Assembly: GCA_031271405.1 (NCBI GenBank)
Contig: JAISVT010000041.1
Coordinates: 1 to 53,411 of the forward strand
DNA from: Candidatus Endomicrobium macrotermitis
GTDB taxonomy: Bacteria > Elusimicrobiota > Endomicrobiia > Endomicrobiales > Endomicrobiaceae
DNA length: 53,411 nt
Reading direction: 5' to 3'
A program made the translations under genes and the position numbers. Below the pieces are notes generated by a model. That model had not been told where the DNA came from and did no database searches. It saw only the letters and a list, made by a program, of their open reading frames with translations. This document shows positions 34,580 to 43,315 of this stretch, piece by piece. Position 1 is the stretch's first letter. Each line of letters opens with the position of its first letter.

Positions 34580-35302
34580 CTATTTAGAGTCCCGCCTGAC
34601 GCCGTCTTTTGCATCCGCGCCTATAAGAGCCGCCGCCCTGTTTTTGTCTTTGTCCATACTTACGACGCCTACGGACATAATAAGCTGGAAAGCGTCTTCC
34701 ACGCTGTAATCCGTGTGCACTATTTCATCCTCTTTGAACAAAAATAAAAATCCCGTGGTAGGATTCGGGGTCGTCGGCATAAAAGCGCAGACATATTTCT
34801 CCCCGTTGACAGCCTGCTCTCCGGTCAAAAAAGCTATGCTGTAAACGCCTTTATGAGGATACGGGACAAAAACGACTTTTTTGAAACTTTTGTTGCTGTC
34901 GTTTGAGAAAACAAAATTGACGACTTGTTTTGCCGCGGAATAGATCGATCCTAAAAGAGGGAGCTTTTCTATCAGCTTTTCAAAATACGTTAAAGCGGTT
35001 TTACCCAAAACTTTATTCGTAAAAAAGCCCAAAACGCAAATTATCGCTATAGACGCGAAAAAACTGATTGTTTTCGCAAGCCAGTACATCCACAGCTTAT
35101 CCGACATAAAATAACTTAAAATCGGCATCAAATAAGGGGCGGTAAAAGCGCTTATCCAGTTAAACATCACGCGCAGGACAAAGTACGTAAGCCAAAGCGG
35201 GATTATGACTATCAGGCCGGTAACAAGATATTTCTTCAATACGACTTTTACTTTATCCGTAAACTTCTTTACGGACACGGCATCTTTAATTTCATTTCCC
35301 AT
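34580..35302 (-). CDS. DUF502 family inner-membrane protein
   Basis: A 240-residue protein with two strong membrane helices (about 26-48 and 75-98) and the DUF502 landmarks YLVTGLIVIIPLWLTYFVLR, PLLGSIYSAAKQVVNFV and the C-terminal VFVPYPHKGVYSIAFLTGE and FMPTTPNPTTGFLFLF. The molecular function of the family is unknown; some members are linked to envelope and lipid processes. I chose the ATG at 35302 with GGAAGG upstream; an in-frame TTG two codons earlier is possible. It overlaps the phosphohexomutase gene by 11 nt and is followed by hisS after 16 nt, so the three share a transcript. Confidence 0.88.
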   Translation of the reverse strand: MGNEIKDAVSVKKFTDKVKVVLKKYLVTGLIVIIPLWLTYFVLRVMFNWISAFTAPYLMPILSYFMSDKLWMYWLAKTISFFASIAIICVLGFFTNKVLGKTALTYFEKLIEKLPLLGSIYSAAKQVVNFVFSNDSNKSFKKVVFVPYPHKGVYSIAFLTGEQAVNGEKYVCAFMPTTPNPTTGFLFLFKEDEIVHTDYSVEDAFQLIMSVGVVSMDKDKNRAAALIGADAKDGVRRDSK

Positions 35303-36716
35303 AAACAAAAGCCTTCCCCGCTTTCAAAAGTTTATTCAGTTTGGCCTGGGTGTCGGATTCGACATATACCCTTACGACGGGTTCGGTTCCGGAAAGCCGG
35401 AAGCCTATCCATGTGCCGTCGTCAATGACAAATTTGTCGCCGTCTATGGTAATTTTTTCGCGGACTTTCATTCCCGCGATATTGTCGGGAGATTTCGTTT
35501 TAAGATTATTCCTGAACGCTTCCATAACGTCCGCCGGCAGGCGGAAATTAAGCCTTGAAGTCAAAACTTCTCCGGTCAGTTTCTTTATTTCTTTGATTAT
35601 TTCGCTTACTGACTTTTTATTCATGGCTACGGCTTCGGCCATTAAAAGGCAGGCGATAATACCGTCTTTTTCCGGAACGTGCCCTCTTATCGTAAGTCCG
35701 CCCGATTCCTCGCCTCCGATTATGAAGTCGTCCGGATTGTTTACCATTATGTCGCCGATATATTTGAATCCTACGGGAGTTTCTTTGACTTCAACGCCTA
35801 TTTTGGCGGCAAGCCTGTCGAGCATATGGCTTGTCATTACGCTCCTTGCGGCAATGCCTTTCCAGCCTCTGGTTTTGTTAAGGTGATAAAGCAAAACCGG
35901 AATGACTTCGTTGGGCATGATGAATTTTCCGTTAGAATCTATGATTCCGAACCTGTCCGCGTCGCCGTCCGTTGCAAGCCCCAATTTGTAAGATTCTTGT
36001 TTTACCATCTGAAAAAGACCGGAGATCCTTTTTTCCGCAGGCTCCGGAGCCCCTCCGCTTGCAAGAAACATCGGATCCCTGTCTCTGTTTATGACAGTCT
36101 GTTTTATTCCCGCATCGTCAAGCAAAGCGTCGAGATAATCGCTTCCGGTGCCGTTTAAAACGTCCACGGCGACTTTCATATTGGCTTTCTTCAGCGCTTT
36201 AAAATTTATAAGTTCTTTTACCCTTTTCAAATAAGCGGCGCGCGGGTTATGGATTTCGATAAGTTTGTTTTTTACTCCGTCTTCGAAAGAAACGCTTTTT
36301 ATGTCTTTAGCCTGAATGGACGCGCAGTATTTTTCGATTTTTTTCGTAGTTTCCGGCAAAGCGGGGCCGCCCCATGACGGGGAATACTTGATGCCGTTAT
36401 ATTTGTACGGATTATGGCTTGCGGTAAAATTTATTCCGCCGGTCAGTTTGGAATGAATGATATCGAACGCTATTACCGGAGTAGGAGTATTTCTTTTGCA
36501 AAACAAGACTTTTATTCCGTTTCCGGCAAGAATCTCCGCGGAAGTTCTCGCGAAATCTTCGGACATAAACCTGGTGTCGTAACCGATAATCACGGACGCC
36601 TTTTTATTTTCTTCGTTTATGAGTCCGGCTATCGCCTGCGTAACGATCCTTACGTTGCCGTAAGTAAAATCATCGGCAATAATGCCTCTCCATCCCGACG
36701 TTCCGAATGTAATCAT
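35292..36716 (-). CDS. Phosphohexomutase (phosphoglucomutase/phosphomannomutase)
   Basis: A 474-residue alpha-D-phosphohexomutase interconverting hexose 1- and 6-phosphates. The substrate-binding FGTSGWRGI is at 4-12, the phosphoserine loop INFTASHNPYKYNGIK at about 97-112, the metal loop ATDGDADRFGIID at about 235-247, the sugar-specificity loop GGEESGGL near 320 and a C-terminal phosphate-binding RLSGTEPVVRVYVE near 443. Complete and presumably active. GGAG precedes the ATG. It likely supplies glucose-1-phosphate or mannose-1-phosphate to the nucleotidyltransferase encoded just upstream and to RmlA. Confidence 0.94.
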   Translation of the reverse strand: MITFGTSGWRGIIADDFTYGNVRIVTQAIAGLINEENKKASVIIGYDTRFMSEDFARTSAEILAGNGIKVLFCKRNTPTPVIAFDIIHSKLTGGINFTASHNPYKYNGIKYSPSWGGPALPETTKKIEKYCASIQAKDIKSVSFEDGVKNKLIEIHNPRAAYLKRVKELINFKALKKANMKVAVDVLNGTGSDYLDALLDDAGIKQTVINRDRDPMFLASGGAPEPAEKRISGLFQMVKQESYKLGLATDGDADRFGIIDSNGKFIMPNEVIPVLLYHLNKTRGWKGIAARSVMTSHMLDRLAAKIGVEVKETPVGFKYIGDIMVNNPDDFIIGGEESGGLTIRGHVPEKDGIIACLLMAEAVAMNKKSVSEIIKEIKKLTGEVLTSRLNFRLPADVMEAFRNNLKTKSPDNIAGMKVREKITIDGDKFVIDDGTWIGFRLSGTEPVVRVYVESDTQAKLNKLLKAGKAFVYGK

Positions 36717-36746
36717 AAATTATGCTCCGTTTCAACAACAATCACT

Positions 36747-36804
36747 GATTACGAACCAACTGCAAACTTTTTATTTGCGATTCGTAATCCGCAATTTGTA
36801 ATTG
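36747..36804. repeat. Dispersed repeat, family 2 (third copy)
   Basis: GATTACGAACCAACTGC and then CGATTCGTAATCCGCAATTT plus GTAATTG, in inverted arrangement, between the fused nucleotidyltransferase gene and the phosphohexomutase gene. Confidence 0.5.
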
Positions 36805-36809
36805 TCTTT

Positions 36810-39317
36810 TTATTCCTGCCATTCCTTGATTTTTTCCGAATATATTTCTATAAAACCGGCGGCGGTGGATTTGTCTTTCGATTCCGCCCATATGTGAAAA
36901 AACGCTTCGTCCGGATCGGGCACCAGCAAAACCCAGCCGTTGCTGAAATACAATTTCACTCCGTCCACAAGCTCGGTCTTTTTACCTTTAGAATCTTCTA
37001 TGGCTTTGCGCATAACCTGCCCTTTTTTGTCCCAGGAACAAGGTACGGATTTATGCTCAACGCCGAAAGACGGGATTTCGCCTCGGACTTTGCTTAAACT
37101 CAAATCTTCTTCTTCCGATATCATTTCAATGACTTTTCCTATGGCGTACATCGCGTCGAAAGCGTTTTGGAATTCCGGAAAAATAAAACCGCCCTGATTG
37201 TCGCCGACAAAAATAACTTCTTTGTCCGCAGACGCGTTCATTATGTTTCTCGGTCCCATGGCCGTTCTTTTTATTTTTACTCCGAACTTCGATGCGAGAT
37301 CGTCTATGACCGAAGACGTATTTATAGGGACCGCTATAACGGCATTTTTATCCTTATGCGTTTTCATCATAAGGTACGCCATTATGAGCATGGACTGGTC
37401 GTCCGGAATTATTTTGCCTTTTTCGTCCACGAGGAAAAGTTTTTCGGCGCCGGTATCTATCAAAAACCCGACGTCGCTTTTTAACGTCATAACTATGTCC
37501 GAAAGACGGCTCAGCGAATTATTAAACTCTTCCTGCGACTTGGTTATTTTTGAAGAATTCACAAACGCGTTTAAAGCTACGACGTCAACTTCAAGTTCCC
37601 CGAGTATGGCCGGAAATATCATAGAAGCGGAAGAATAAGCGTAGTCTATGACTATTTTTTTCTCCGACTTTTGTATCTTGTCTCTTTTAATGGTGTTAAG
37701 GTATCCGGTTTTATAATATTCTACCGCGCGCGGAGGAACCGTAATTTCTCCGACGTCGTCCATATTTGCCCTTTTAAAGTCTTCCCTGAAAAAAAGCTGC
37801 TCTATGGCTTTTTCATTGTTGATCGATATGTCTCCGCCTTTGGAATTAAAAAACTTTATGTCCACAAGCCTCGGGTCATACGGAGACTGTCTGATATGGA
37901 TTCCGCCGGCTTCGCCTTCATTGCCTATTTCATACCTTACCACGGGAATAGGCGAACTTCTCAAATCCCCGACTTTAACGCCCGCGGACAAAAGCCCGGA
38001 AATTATCCCTCTTTTTATCATTCTGGTCGCGCGGTGGTCGTCTCTTGAAGTAAGTATATAAGCGCCTTCCCCGACAAAAGCGCCGTACGCCGAACCGATT
38101 TTTGCGGCAAACTCGGGCGTAACTTCTATATTGCCGAGCCCGGTTATTCCGTAAGCGTTGAAAAGAGCTTTATTCCATCTTTCGCCCCAGACAAGGCTGC
38201 TCGACAATATCGCGCCGGCTTCCACCACTTTATGAGGCCAGATTCTCAAATTGGTTCTTATGATGGCATCCGCGCCTATTTTGCATTCGTCGGCGATAAT
38301 CGACCCCACCTGAACGACGGCTCTGTCTCCGATTTCCGTCGAATTTCCTATGACGTCTTCTCTCAGCCTGGCTTCGGTCCCTATGACGGCGTTATCCCAT
38401 ATGATGACGCCCAAAACGTCCGCGCCCGCTCCGATTTTTACGTTGGAGCCTATTACGGAACGCGAAATCCTGGCGCCGTCTTCTATAACTACGTTGTCTC
38501 CCAAAATAACCTGGCTGTCAAGTTCGACATTCTTTCCTATGACCGCATTTTTTCCGGCGCAAATCTCTTTATCGCCGACATTAACGTTTTCGCACGTAAG
38601 CCCTATGTTGACTTTGCCGTCGAGAATATCGTAATGGGCAAGCCTGTACTCGTCGTGGTTTCCTATGTCTTTCCAGTAGCCTTCCGCGATATAACCGTAA
38701 AGAGGCTTGTTTTCTTTTAAAAGGAAAGGGTACAAATCTTTTGAAAAATCGAAAGGCTTATCCTGCGGTATGTAATTGAACACTTCCGGCTCCAGCACGT
38801 ATATGCCGGTATTTATGGTATCGGAAAAAACTTCGCCCCAAGACGGTTTTTCCAAAAATCTTTCGACTTTTCCGTCTTTATCGGTAATGACGACGCCGAA
38901 TTGCAGCGGATTATTAACTCTTGTCAAAACCATCGTCGCTACTGCTTTTTTGCTTTTATGATACTCCACGGCTTTGGATAAATCGAAATCGGTCAAAACG
39001 TCTCCCGAAATGACGATAAACGTGTCGGTTAAATTTTTTTCGGCGAATTTAACGCTGCCGGCCGTTCCCAAATCCGATTCGGGCCTTAAATATTTTATAT
39101 TTACCCCGAACTTTTTTCCGTCGCCGAAATAGTCGGTTATTATCTCGGGCTGATAATAAAGCATCATTGTCAAATCGTCGAATTTATACTGTTTTAAAAG
39201 ATTGATTATATGGCAAAGCATGGGTTTGTTTGCCATGGGCGCCATAGGTTTTGGAACAGTGCATGTGATAGGTCTGAGTCTAGTGCCGAATCCGCCCGCC
39301 ATGATAACAGCCTGCAT
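36810..39317 (-). CDS. Sugar nucleotidyltransferase fused to hexapeptide repeats and a degenerate phosphohexomutase domain
   Basis: An 835-residue fusion. Residues 1-230 are a GT-A-like nucleotidyltransferase (MAGGFGTRLRPITCTVPKPM, SGDVLTDFD, LEKPSWGEVFSDTINTGIY) of the mannose-1-phosphate guanylyltransferase type. About 250-370 is a left-handed beta-helix of hexapeptide repeats (DNVVIEDGARISRSVIGSNVKIGAGADVLG). From about 375 to 835 it is phosphohexomutase-like, but the catalytic TASHNP loop is replaced by HIRQSPYDP, and the metal DGDADR loop by LIDTGAEKLFL, so mutase activity is doubtful. Such fusions occur in actinobacteria, cyanobacteria and Chloroflexi. AGGTGG precedes the ATG. The neighbouring intact mutase would do the chemistry this domain lacks. 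Confidence 0.85.
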   Translation of the reverse strand: MQAVIMAGGFGTRLRPITCTVPKPMAPMANKPMLCHIINLLKQYKFDDLTMMLYYQPEIITDYFGDGKKFGVNIKYLRPESDLGTAGSVKFAEKNLTDTFIVISGDVLTDFDLSKAVEYHKSKKAVATMVLTRVNNPLQFGVVITDKDGKVERFLEKPSWGEVFSDTINTGIYVLEPEVFNYIPQDKPFDFSKDLYPFLLKENKPLYGYIAEGYWKDIGNHDEYRLAHYDILDGKVNIGLTCENVNVGDKEICAGKNAVIGKNVELDSQVILGDNVVIEDGARISRSVIGSNVKIGAGADVLGVIIWDNAVIGTEARLREDVIGNSTEIGDRAVVQVGSIIADECKIGADAIIRTNLRIWPHKVVEAGAILSSSLVWGERWNKALFNAYGITGLGNIEVTPEFAAKIGSAYGAFVGEGAYILTSRDDHRATRMIKRGIISGLLSAGVKVGDLRSSPIPVVRYEIGNEGEAGGIHIRQSPYDPRLVDIKFFNSKGGDISINNEKAIEQLFFREDFKRANMDDVGEITVPPRAVEYYKTGYLNTIKRDKIQKSEKKIVIDYAYSSASMIFPAILGELEVDVVALNAFVNSSKITKSQEEFNNSLSRLSDIVMTLKSDVGFLIDTGAEKLFLVDEKGKIIPDDQSMLIMAYLMMKTHKDKNAVIAVPINTSSVIDDLASKFGVKIKRTAMGPRNIMNASADKEVIFVGDNQGGFIFPEFQNAFDAMYAIGKVIEMISEEEDLSLSKVRGEIPSFGVEHKSVPCSWDKKGQVMRKAIEDSKGKKTELVDGVKLYFSNGWVLLVPDPDEAFFHIWAESKDKSTAAGFIEIYSEKIKEWQE

Positions 39318-39359
39318 AACGCCACCTCTCTATAGAAAAGTTATTGCAAATACAAGCGA

Positions 39360-39388
39360 ATTTTATCAAATTTGCCGTTTAAAAGCAA
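39360..39388 (-). promoter_or_regulatory. Promoter for the nucleotidyltransferase fusion
   Basis: Minus-strand -35 box TTGCTT (39383-39388), 17-nt spacer, -10 box TAAAAT (39360-39365), 42 nt before the ATG. It is divergent from the promoter of the penicillin-binding protein gene. Confidence 0.5.
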
Positions 39389-39439
39389 AAGAGATGCGCA
39401 GATGCCTCCGCGCGTATATGCCTCCGAACCTCTGCCGTT

Positions 39440-39468
39440 TTGACAGTTTATTAAATTTAAAATATAAT
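39440..39468 (+). promoter_or_regulatory. Consensus sigma-70 promoter for the penicillin-binding protein gene
   Basis: Both boxes match consensus exactly: TTGACA (39440-39445), 17-nt spacer, TATAAT (39463-39468). The ATG is 34 nt further on with GGGAG as ribosome site. Confidence 0.88.
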
Positions 39469-39502
39469 CACTTAATATTTGCAGATAACACGGGAGAGTT
39501 TA

Positions 39503-41617
39503 ATGCCTTACAAACGCAACAACAGGTTTTTCACGAAAGCGTTTATCCTTTTGGCCGTTTTGATTCCTTTATGCATTATCATAGCCGGAAAAACAGCCGA
39601 AAGGGTCATAGGAAACCTGCCTTCGATAAAACAGCTTGAAAATTACACGCCTAATCTTTCTACGAAAATATACGATAAAGACAATATTTTGATAGCCGAG
39701 CTTTTTACCGAAAGAAGAATGCTCGTGCCTATAAACGATATTCCCGTAAACCTTCAGAACGCCTTTATCGCCATCGAAGACAACGATTATTTCAAACACT
39801 GGGGAGTGTCCACAAAAGGAATAATGCGCGCCCTTTCAAGAATCGTTCTAAAAAGAAAAGTCGAAGGCGGATCCACTATAACCCAGCAGCTGGCCAAAAC
39901 GATATTTTTGACCCCGGAAAGAACGATAAAACGCAAAATAAAAGAAATGCTTTTGACCATACAGCTTGAAAAAAATTATTCGAAAGACGAAATTTTGCAG
40001 TTTTACATAAACCAGATATATTTCGGAAGCGGCGCTTACGGCGCGCAGTCGGCGGCAAGAATTTATTTTGACAAGAAAGTCGAAGATTTAAGCCTTGCCG
40101 AATGCGCCATGCTTGCCGCCATACCGAAATCCCCGAATTATTACAATCCGTTCAGAAACGGCGAAGCGGCTTTGAGAAGAAGAAACCTCGTTTTAATGAG
40201 AATGAAATCTCTCGGATACATAACTCCCGAGCAGGAAGAAGAAGCTTTGCAGGTTCCTGTTCCGGTCAAAAAAGAAAAAGAAAAAGATTCCGGACATTAT
40301 TTTGTGGAGTTTTTAAGGATAATGCTCGAACCCAAATACGGCGACACTTTGTTTAAAGGCGGGCTTTCGATATACACGACTTTGGATATGCAGGCGCAGA
40401 CGGCGGCGGAGAAATCCATAGAAGACGCATTGGCAAAATTTGACGAAAGCAAACTTGCCGTTTTTGAAAAAGCCGGCAGAGAACCCGTGAAAGTACAGGG
40501 CGGGCTTATAGCTATGGACATAAAAACCGGAGCGATACGCGCTATGGTCGGCGGAAGAGATTTTAAAGAGACCCAGTTCAACCGCGCGACGCAGGCAAAA
40601 CGCCAGCCGGGTTCGTCTTTCAAGCCTTTCGTTTATCTTGCGGCGATAGAGGCAGGTTATACCGCAGCGACGCTTCTTGAAGACGAGCCGATGGTTTTTC
40701 TTCACGACGGCGAAACCTGGAATTTGGTTTCAAACGACCTGACCGAACTCGAAAACATAGCGGAAACCGTAACGGAAGAAGAATTGATAGACACGTCCAA
40801 GGTGTGGGTGCCTTCCAACTACAGCAAAAAATTCAGGGGGCCCGTAACTTTAAGGACGGCGCTGGCATTGTCAATAAATATCTGCGCCATCGAAATGATT
40901 ATGCAGGTGACTCCGTTAAAAGTGATTCAGGCGGCAAGAAAACTTGGAATTACCGCGTCTATGTCAAACGCGCTTGCGCTTGCGTTGGGTTCAAGCGACG
41001 TTACTCTCCAGGAAATGGTGTCGGCTTACGCGACGTTCGGAGCCGGAGGAGTAAAAACAAAACCTTACGTTATCAATAAAATAACAGATAAAGACGGAAG
41101 GATTTTGGAACAAAACCTCCCGAGCCAAACGGAAGTTTTATCCCCCCAGACATGCTACATTATGACCAATATGCTTAAATCCGTCATTGAAAGAGGAAGC
41201 GGATGGTATGCCAGAAACCTCGGCAGGCCGTGCGCCGGAAAAACAGGCACGACAAACGAATATTCGGACGCGTGGTTTATAGGGTACACGCCGCAGCTTG
41301 CGGCCGGCGTATGGGTAGGTTATGACGACAGGTCAATTTCACTCGGCGAAAAATCCACCGGCGGAACCGTAGCCTGCCCGATATGGACGACTTTTATGAA
41401 AAACGCTTTGGCGGGCAAACCGTCTATAGATTTCACTCAGCCTGAAAACATAGAATGGGCTTTGATCGACCCGATAACAGGGCTTCTGGCTTTGAGCAAA
41501 ACCCCGGGAGCGTATCTTGAAGCCTTTATAAAAGGCACGGCTCCCACGCAGTACTACAACCAAACCGGCTCCGATGAAGAAAGACAGGGACTGATCATAG
41601 AAGAAGAAGGGTTTTAA
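39503..41617 (+). CDS. Class A penicillin-binding protein (PBP1a-type glycosyltransferase/transpeptidase)
   Basis: A 704-residue inner-membrane enzyme that polymerises glycan strands and cross-links peptides of peptidoglycan. One N-terminal membrane helix (about 10-32). The GT51 domain (about 55-225) has IEDNDYFKHWGVSTKG and EGGSTITQQLAKT with the catalytic Glu and the GGSTIxQQ motif. The transpeptidase domain (about 320-650) has the SxxK motif in QPGSSFKPF, SxN in ALSINICAIE and KTG in CAGKTGTTNEYSDAWF. The tail is acidic (EERQGLIIEEEGF). I chose the ATG at 39503 with GGGAG 7 nt upstream; an in-frame TTG eight codons earlier is less likely. An isolated unit with its own strong promoter. Confidence 0.96.
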   Translation: MPYKRNNRFFTKAFILLAVLIPLCIIIAGKTAERVIGNLPSIKQLENYTPNLSTKIYDKDNILIAELFTERRMLVPINDIPVNLQNAFIAIEDNDYFKHWGVSTKGIMRALSRIVLKRKVEGGSTITQQLAKTIFLTPERTIKRKIKEMLLTIQLEKNYSKDEILQFYINQIYFGSGAYGAQSAARIYFDKKVEDLSLAECAMLAAIPKSPNYYNPFRNGEAALRRRNLVLMRMKSLGYITPEQEEEALQVPVPVKKEKEKDSGHYFVEFLRIMLEPKYGDTLFKGGLSIYTTLDMQAQTAAEKSIEDALAKFDESKLAVFEKAGREPVKVQGGLIAMDIKTGAIRAMVGGRDFKETQFNRATQAKRQPGSSFKPFVYLAAIEAGYTAATLLEDEPMVFLHDGETWNLVSNDLTELENIAETVTEEELIDTSKVWVPSNYSKKFRGPVTLRTALALSINICAIEMIMQVTPLKVIQAARKLGITASMSNALALALGSSDVTLQEMVSAYATFGAGGVKTKPYVINKITDKDGRILEQNLPSQTEVLSPQTCYIMTNMLKSVIERGSGWYARNLGRPCAGKTGTTNEYSDAWFIGYTPQLAAGVWVGYDDRSISLGEKSTGGTVACPIWTTFMKNALAGKPSIDFTQPENIEWALIDPITGLLALSKTPGAYLEAFIKGTAPTQYYNQTGSDEERQGLIIEEEGF

Positions 41618-41649
41618 AGACAGTTTGAGGAATTAACCGCTTACCTGCC

Positions 41650-41685
41650 GTCATTGCGGACTTGATCCGGAATCCATTTTTACTA
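41650..41685. repeat. Dispersed short repeat, family 1 (copy after the PBP gene)
   Basis: GTCATTGCGGACTTGATCCG then GAATCCATTTTTAC; the head and GGAATCCATTTTTAC tail are the same as in the 22098-22136 copy. Confidence 0.6.
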
Positions 41686-41737
41686 AAAACTTCCTTTATC
41701 CATTAAGATTTTTAACAACAGAGCGAAGCTGCGGCTT

Positions 41738-41759
41738 TCCTCTCCCGCAAGGGAGAGGA
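41738..41759. terminator. GNRA-loop hairpin between convergent genes
   Basis: TCCTCTCCC (41738-41746), loop GCAA, GGGAGAGGA (41751-41759): a 9-bp stem between the PBP gene (plus) and the HD gene (minus). No long T-run follows on either strand, so termination is only possible. Confidence 0.4.
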
Positions 41760-41779
41760 TTAAGGCGAGAGCGAAGCCG

Positions 41780-42958
41780 TTACTTAAAATAATCGTAAAG
41801 TTTTTTGAAGTCTATGTTGTTTTTGCTTAAACGCGAATACTTATCGTACAAACCCTGCTTGGACTGCACAAGCGTTTCGGATTTTATGCCGTATTCCAGA
41901 GCAGTAGAGGCTTCTATGTAGGCGCAGAATTTATCGCACATCTCCGTAAGGCTTCCGTCAACCGCGTTGTATTTGTTATCGTCATAGTCCGTCAAATCTT
42001 TAACTTCCGTAACTTTTCCGTCTTTGACTATTTTGTCCGAAAATTCGTTCTGCACGAAATATTTCATTTCATCGTGCCAGCTTTCGGGGATCAAAGGAAG
42101 AATCCTTTCGTCAACCTGTTTATTTTCGTACACTTTTATTATTTCTTCAAGGCCGGCAATGGAGGTCTTTATCGGCCTTATGATGTCTTTGGTAAGGATT
42201 TCAGGCAAATCGTGAAGCAGCGAAGAATAGAAATTATTGTACATTCTTCTTTCCGAAACTTTCATTTCCGTTGAAAATATGTACGAAAAAATCGCAACCG
42301 TAAGCATATGCCCCAAAACCGTGGTTTTCGGAATCCTGAAAGCCTGAGCCCATCTCTGCTGAAACCTCAGCTGACCGCACAAATCCAGAAAACCGTAATA
42401 CTTCTTATTTATCATAAGTTTTCTTATGCCGGACAAATCGTCAAAACCGGCTATGGTTTCGTCTATCTCCTGCTTGGTTTTTTCTATACCGTAAAGCATT
42501 GCGTTCCACGGGTAAATAATGCCGAATTCCCACTTCGTGGAAAGGGCATGCGCCGAACTTAAAATCCTTTTTTCAAAAGCCGCGTATCCCGGATCCGAAA
42601 AATACTTTTCAAATCTATCCTTTATCCCGCAGCCAAGAGCCGACAGATCTTCGTTGAGGTTTTCCATAACCCAGTCGTTAAGCTCTTTTTCTTTTTTAGA
42701 CATAAGCTCGTGGAAAACTTCGGGTTTCAAATCCGTAAGCATTATTCTCTGGAAAAACTCGAAAATTCCGCCCTCGATAAGCTTTGTCCAGTCGATTTTC
42801 CTGCCTTCGCCCTCTTCAAACTTCGCCACTATGTAAGCGATAATCATTTTATGAGCCTGTTTGTCCAGTTCAAAAAAATCGAAAGGGCGGATATGGTCGT
42901 TCCATCTCAAAATATTTGCCGCGGAAAAAATTCTTACTATAAGTTCTTTTGTAATCAT
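41780..42958 (-). CDS. HD-domain phosphohydrolase
   Basis: A 392-residue cytosolic protein with an HD domain of the YfbR/HDDC2 type in its second half: GHMLTVAIFSYIFS (about 215), then NNFYSSLLHDLPEILTKDIIRPIK (about 240-263, the HD pair and the LPEILTxDIxxP signature) and a later CDKFCAYIEAS with the final Asp. Family members are metal-dependent 5'-nucleotidases or nucleoside-phosphate hydrolases. The N-terminal 180 residues are helical and contain no domain I recognise. GAGGAG precedes the ATG. It is a separate transcript or linked to the Smr gene upstream (gap 63 nt). Confidence 0.82.
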   Translation of the reverse strand: MITKELIVRIFSAANILRWNDHIRPFDFFELDKQAHKMIIAYIVAKFEEGEGRKIDWTKLIEGGIFEFFQRIMLTDLKPEVFHELMSKKEKELNDWVMENLNEDLSALGCGIKDRFEKYFSDPGYAAFEKRILSSAHALSTKWEFGIIYPWNAMLYGIEKTKQEIDETIAGFDDLSGIRKLMINKKYYGFLDLCGQLRFQQRWAQAFRIPKTTVLGHMLTVAIFSYIFSTEMKVSERRMYNNFYSSLLHDLPEILTKDIIRPIKTSIAGLEEIIKVYENKQVDERILPLIPESWHDEMKYFVQNEFSDKIVKDGKVTEVKDLTDYDDNKYNAVDGSLTEMCDKFCAYIEASTALEYGIKSETLVQSKQGLYDKYSRLSKNNIDFKKLYDYFK

Positions 42959-43021
42959 CGGTCTTGTTCTCCTCTGTCTCCGTACTGAAGGTTTTGTTTT
43001 TCACTTCCGTCCGCAATGGCG

Positions 43022-43315
43022 TTATTTCAGTTTATTCCAGTTAAAATGAACGAAAATCCTGCCGAAATTTTTATTGTCAACGTCATACTTGGAATATTTG
43101 CGGCGTATATCTTTCCGGTTTAAAAACCTTAACACTTTCTCTTTAAGCTGCCCCGAACCTTTGCCGGGTATTATCTCTATAAAATCAAGTTTTTTCGACC
43201 ATGCGTCGGATATTATTTTATCCAATTCAGAGTCTATCTGCGCGCCTTTGTTAAAAATCGGATGAAGGTCAAGTTTTTGAAAAGACACAGGTAACTCCGA
43301 TGCGTTGCTGCTCAA
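43022..43315 (-). CDS. Smr (MutS2 C-terminal-like) domain protein
   Basis: A 97-residue free-standing Smr domain. The family marks are LDLH (about 15-18), DFIEIIPGKGSGQLKEKVLRFLN (about 44-66, with the HGxG-like GKGSG loop) and a closing beta-strand FGRIFVHFNW. Smr domains bind or nick nucleic acid, and recent work links them to ribosome-collision rescue by mRNA cleavage. The ATG overlaps the stop of the AlkD-like gene as ATGA, so the two are coupled. Confidence 0.85.
   Translation of the reverse strand: MSSNASELPVSFQKLDLHPIFNKGAQIDSELDKIISDAWSKKLDFIEIIPGKGSGQLKEKVLRFLNRKDIRRKYSKYDVDNKNFGRIFVHFNWNKLK

Noticed and set aside
36414-37097. A 227-codon plus-strand frame across two genes and a repeat
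   Set aside because: It crosses the phosphohexomutase, the family-2 repeat and the end of the fused nucleotidyltransferase, all of which are well supported on the minus strand.
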